Below, piece after piece: positions 5,668-6,650 of a DNA stretch of 6,650 bases; position 1 is the stretch's first letter; the number at the start of each line of letters is the position of its first letter. Location: NCBI GenBank assembly GCA_003556955.1, contig PWQB01000573.1, positions 1 to 6,650 on the forward strand, given 5' to 3'. The notes beneath the pieces are model-generated. The model saw only the letters and a program-made list of their open reading frames with translations, was not told the DNA's origin and did no database searches. Both the position numbers and the translations under genes were made by a program. The DNA comes from Nostocaceae cyanobacterium CSSed10_463m. GTDB lineage: Bacteria; Cyanobacteriota; Cyanobacteriia; Cyanobacteriales; Nostocaceae.

Positions 5668-6084
5668 TTACCCCCGTTTAGTAGTGTCAGGTTTCTCACC
5701 AGGACCTGTGCAATGATGGCGATCGCCATCAGGAATCTCAGCAGCAGTCAATCCTGTGAGACTTTGTAAAAGACGGCTTTTACCTTGTCTCGCTCTACCT
5801 ACCACACCAATGTTGAGGGTATCGCGGGAGAAGCGAATTCTAAGTTTCGCGAGTGCTTTTAGCTCTTCATTGATATTTAGCTGAATTTTTAAGAAATCAA
5901 CATCATCTAACCTTCCCCGTATATTTGGGTCATCTATTCGCGTTAACAGTGTACTTCGGTGAGATTCTATCTCATTCAGTGCTGAGAGCAGTTCTTTGAG
6001 ATTTGCTTCTACGCCTTCAATTTTTCGGGACAGAGGACGGCGTTTTTCAATAATGTTGGCAATAATGTTGGCTCTGTGCTGCAT
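5668..6084 (-). CDS. Dynamin-like GTPase, N-terminal fragment truncated after the P-loop
   Basis: The 138-aa product begins with a charged helical region (IEKRRPLSRKIEGVEANLKE, then ELLSALNEIESH), likely a coiled coil. A GTPase opening follows: beta strand LNIGVVG, P-loop GRARQGKS (96-103) and a candidate G2 segment IPDGDRHHCTG ending about residue 127. Bacterial dynamin-like proteins usually run several hundred residues more, with DxxG and specificity motifs and a membrane-binding stalk. Here the sequence switches after CTG to a short foreign tail (PGEKPDTTKRG) and stops. Without the rest of the G domain it should not hydrolyse GTP. The start is well supported: ATG 6084 has AGGAGA (plus-strand 6094-6099) 9 nt upstream, and a promoter lies at 6177-6204. 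A HIP1 site lies within the coding region at 5719. The gene was probably cut by a deletion or insertion near 5697-5702. Confidence 0.75.
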   Translation of the reverse strand: MQHRANIIANIIEKRRPLSRKIEGVEANLKELLSALNEIESHRSTLLTRIDDPNIRGRLDDVDFLKIQLNINEELKALAKLRIRFSRDTLNIGVVGRARQGKSRLLQSLTGLTAAEIPDGDRHHCTGPGEKPDTTKRG

Positions 6085-6093
6085 AGAAGCTTG

Positions 6094-6099
6094 TCTCCT
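6094..6099 (-). promoter_or_regulatory. Ribosome binding site of the GTPase fragment
   Basis: On the minus strand AGGAGA lies 9 nt before ATG 6084. It is the clearest Shine-Dalgarno match in the window and fixes this start. Confidence 0.7.
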
Positions 6100-6133
6100 A
6101 TCATTACTGGATTGGTTGGTCTAGGGCTAACAA

Positions 6134-6145
6134 TGCTCTAGAGCA
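6134..6145. promoter_or_regulatory. 12-bp perfect palindrome in the leader of the GTPase fragment
   Basis: TGCTCTAGAGCA is its own reverse complement. It lies between the predicted transcription start and the ribosome binding site of the minus-strand gene. It could be a binding site for a dimeric regulator, but a single copy proves little. Confidence 0.35.
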
Positions 6146-6155
6146 ATACAAGAGG

Positions 6156-6174
6156 TGTACTTTACCAAAGTACA
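6156..6174. promoter_or_regulatory. Operator-like palindrome overlapping the predicted transcription start
   Basis: TGTACTTT (6156-6163) and AAAGTACA (6167-6174) are perfect 8-bp arms around a 3-bp centre. It begins 2 bp downstream of the -10 box, so it would cover the +1 position of the minus-strand promoter, a usual place for a repressor operator. It does not fit the NtcA pattern (GTA-N8-TAC). Confidence 0.5.
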
Positions 6175-6176
6175 GG

Positions 6177-6204
6177 ATTATAGTAGAAAAATATACAATA
6201 TCAA
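6177..6204 (-). promoter_or_regulatory. Sigma70-type promoter for the GTPase fragment
   Basis: On the minus strand TTGATA (plus-strand 6199-6204) and a perfect TATAAT (6177-6182) are 16 bp apart. The predicted start, near 6170, gives a leader of ~85 nt that includes both palindromes and the AGGAGA site. Confidence 0.6.
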
Positions 6205-6449
6205 TTGTAAATTTTGAATGAATTTTTAGTAAGAAAAATTACTAGTTTAAGTAGAAACAACTATATTCTAATAAATTATTTTTGATTTAGCATTCGGTAA
6301 TTTGGAAATATTAACCTAATCTTGATGTTATTTGCAGTTTTCAGTCTATGTCCGTAATTAAGCTTTATATTGCATTATACATTACTATTTTGACCGGAAA
6401 TTAACTACTAATGGCAGTAACTTTTTTATTGAAAAATGAATTGTTGTGG
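6205..6449. other. AT-rich spacer without a gene
   Basis: I see no supported coding region, RNA gene or repeat here. It separates the minus-strand GTPase promoter from the recombinase remnant. Confidence 0.5.
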
Positions 6450-6650
6450 TATACCGTCTGTGATGATTTAGGTCATGCTGTATAGCAGTTTCAGCAAGCT
6501 TTGGCTTTTGTGGCTACGGGTGCTGCTCATTGCGGCCAAATTTGACCACCTAGCCAAAAATACCCGCGATGTGCTGACTTTGGTGGATGATGTCCTCAAC
6601 CCACATAATATTTCAGTAGGACAGCGATCGCGTATGGAAAATAAAGGTAA
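6450..6650 (+). pseudogene. Remnant of an XisF-type serine recombinase (runs to the right edge)
   Basis: Two frames together read as part of a serine recombinase catalytic domain. From 6450 the first frame gives YTVCDDLGHAV, a TAG stop at 6483, then QFQQALAFVATGAAHC. The second frame, open from ATG 6475 to the edge, takes over near 6532 with AAKFDHLAKNTRDVLTLVDD. The latter matches the family block usually read as AKxDRLARNTRD, but the conserved arginine of DRLAR is His here and the next Arg is Lys. After VLNPHNIS the expected stretch (with IDTSTPTG) is missing, and the sequence jumps to GQRSRMENKG, which could be the later R-rich segment, around a HIP1 site (6624). So one stop, one frameshift and a probable ~40-codon deletion are visible. 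Such recombinases cut and rejoin DNA at att sites of integrated elements. This copy is dead; the N-terminal catalytic serine is not found. Confidence 0.65.

Noticed and set aside
6156..6174. NtcA or LexA binding site
   Set aside because: NtcA needs GTA-N8-TAC, whereas here the spacing is N11. The cyanobacterial LexA box as I recall it has its GTAC-type arms about 4 bp apart, not 9.
1..6650. CRISPR array, tRNA or rRNA genes
   Set aside because: No regularly spaced repeat units and no cloverleaf or rRNA-like stretch was seen on reading both strands.

Overview
The window looks like accessory chromosome from a filamentous, Nostoc-type cyanobacterium. It is AT-rich and carries at least eight copies of the HIP1 octamer GCGATCGC (1014, 1044, 1367, 2173, 2434, 3819, 5719, 6624). 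It also has short cyanobacterial interspersed repeats, and its protein families (AAA/PD-(D/E)XK ATPases, DUF433/DUF5615 pairs, dynamin-like GTPases, XisF-type serine recombinases) are common in that group. These assignments come from reading the sequence, not from a database search.

Left part (1-2200). The 3' part of a AAA-type ATPase with a C-terminal PD-(D/E)XK nuclease-like domain enters from the left edge. A repeat-bearing spacer follows, then a probable remnant of a membrane protein (CPBP-protease-like, uncertain). Next is a compact toxin-antitoxin operon, DUF433 antitoxin plus DUF5615 PIN-like toxin, with ATGA-overlapping genes.

Middle (2194-4167). A 1451-bp insertion sequence with perfect 38-bp terminal inverted repeats lies at 2405-3855. 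Its minus-strand DDE transposase (ISH3-like) is broken by one extra G in a G-run and by one in-frame stop, yet both ends are intact. The left end cuts off an unrecognised minus-strand gene, of which only the last ~69 codons remain. No 5' half and no target-site duplication are visible on the right, which suggests a rearrangement after insertion. A structured AT-rich leader region follows.

Right part (4168-6650). Two tightly spaced genes encode exported proteins of unknown function, one with a Sec-type and one with a twin-arginine signal. After a gene-free spacer comes a minus-strand dynamin-like GTPase cut off just after its P-loop. It still has a good promoter, a palindrome over the predicted transcription start and a strong ribosome binding site. 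The right edge holds the decayed start of a serine recombinase with a stop, a frameshift and a probable internal deletion.

Overall, intact small modules (toxin-antitoxin pair, exported pair) sit among remnants: four or five of the genes are broken or truncated. I see no clear new defence or metabolic system. The exported Sec/Tat pair is the best candidate for undescribed biology.
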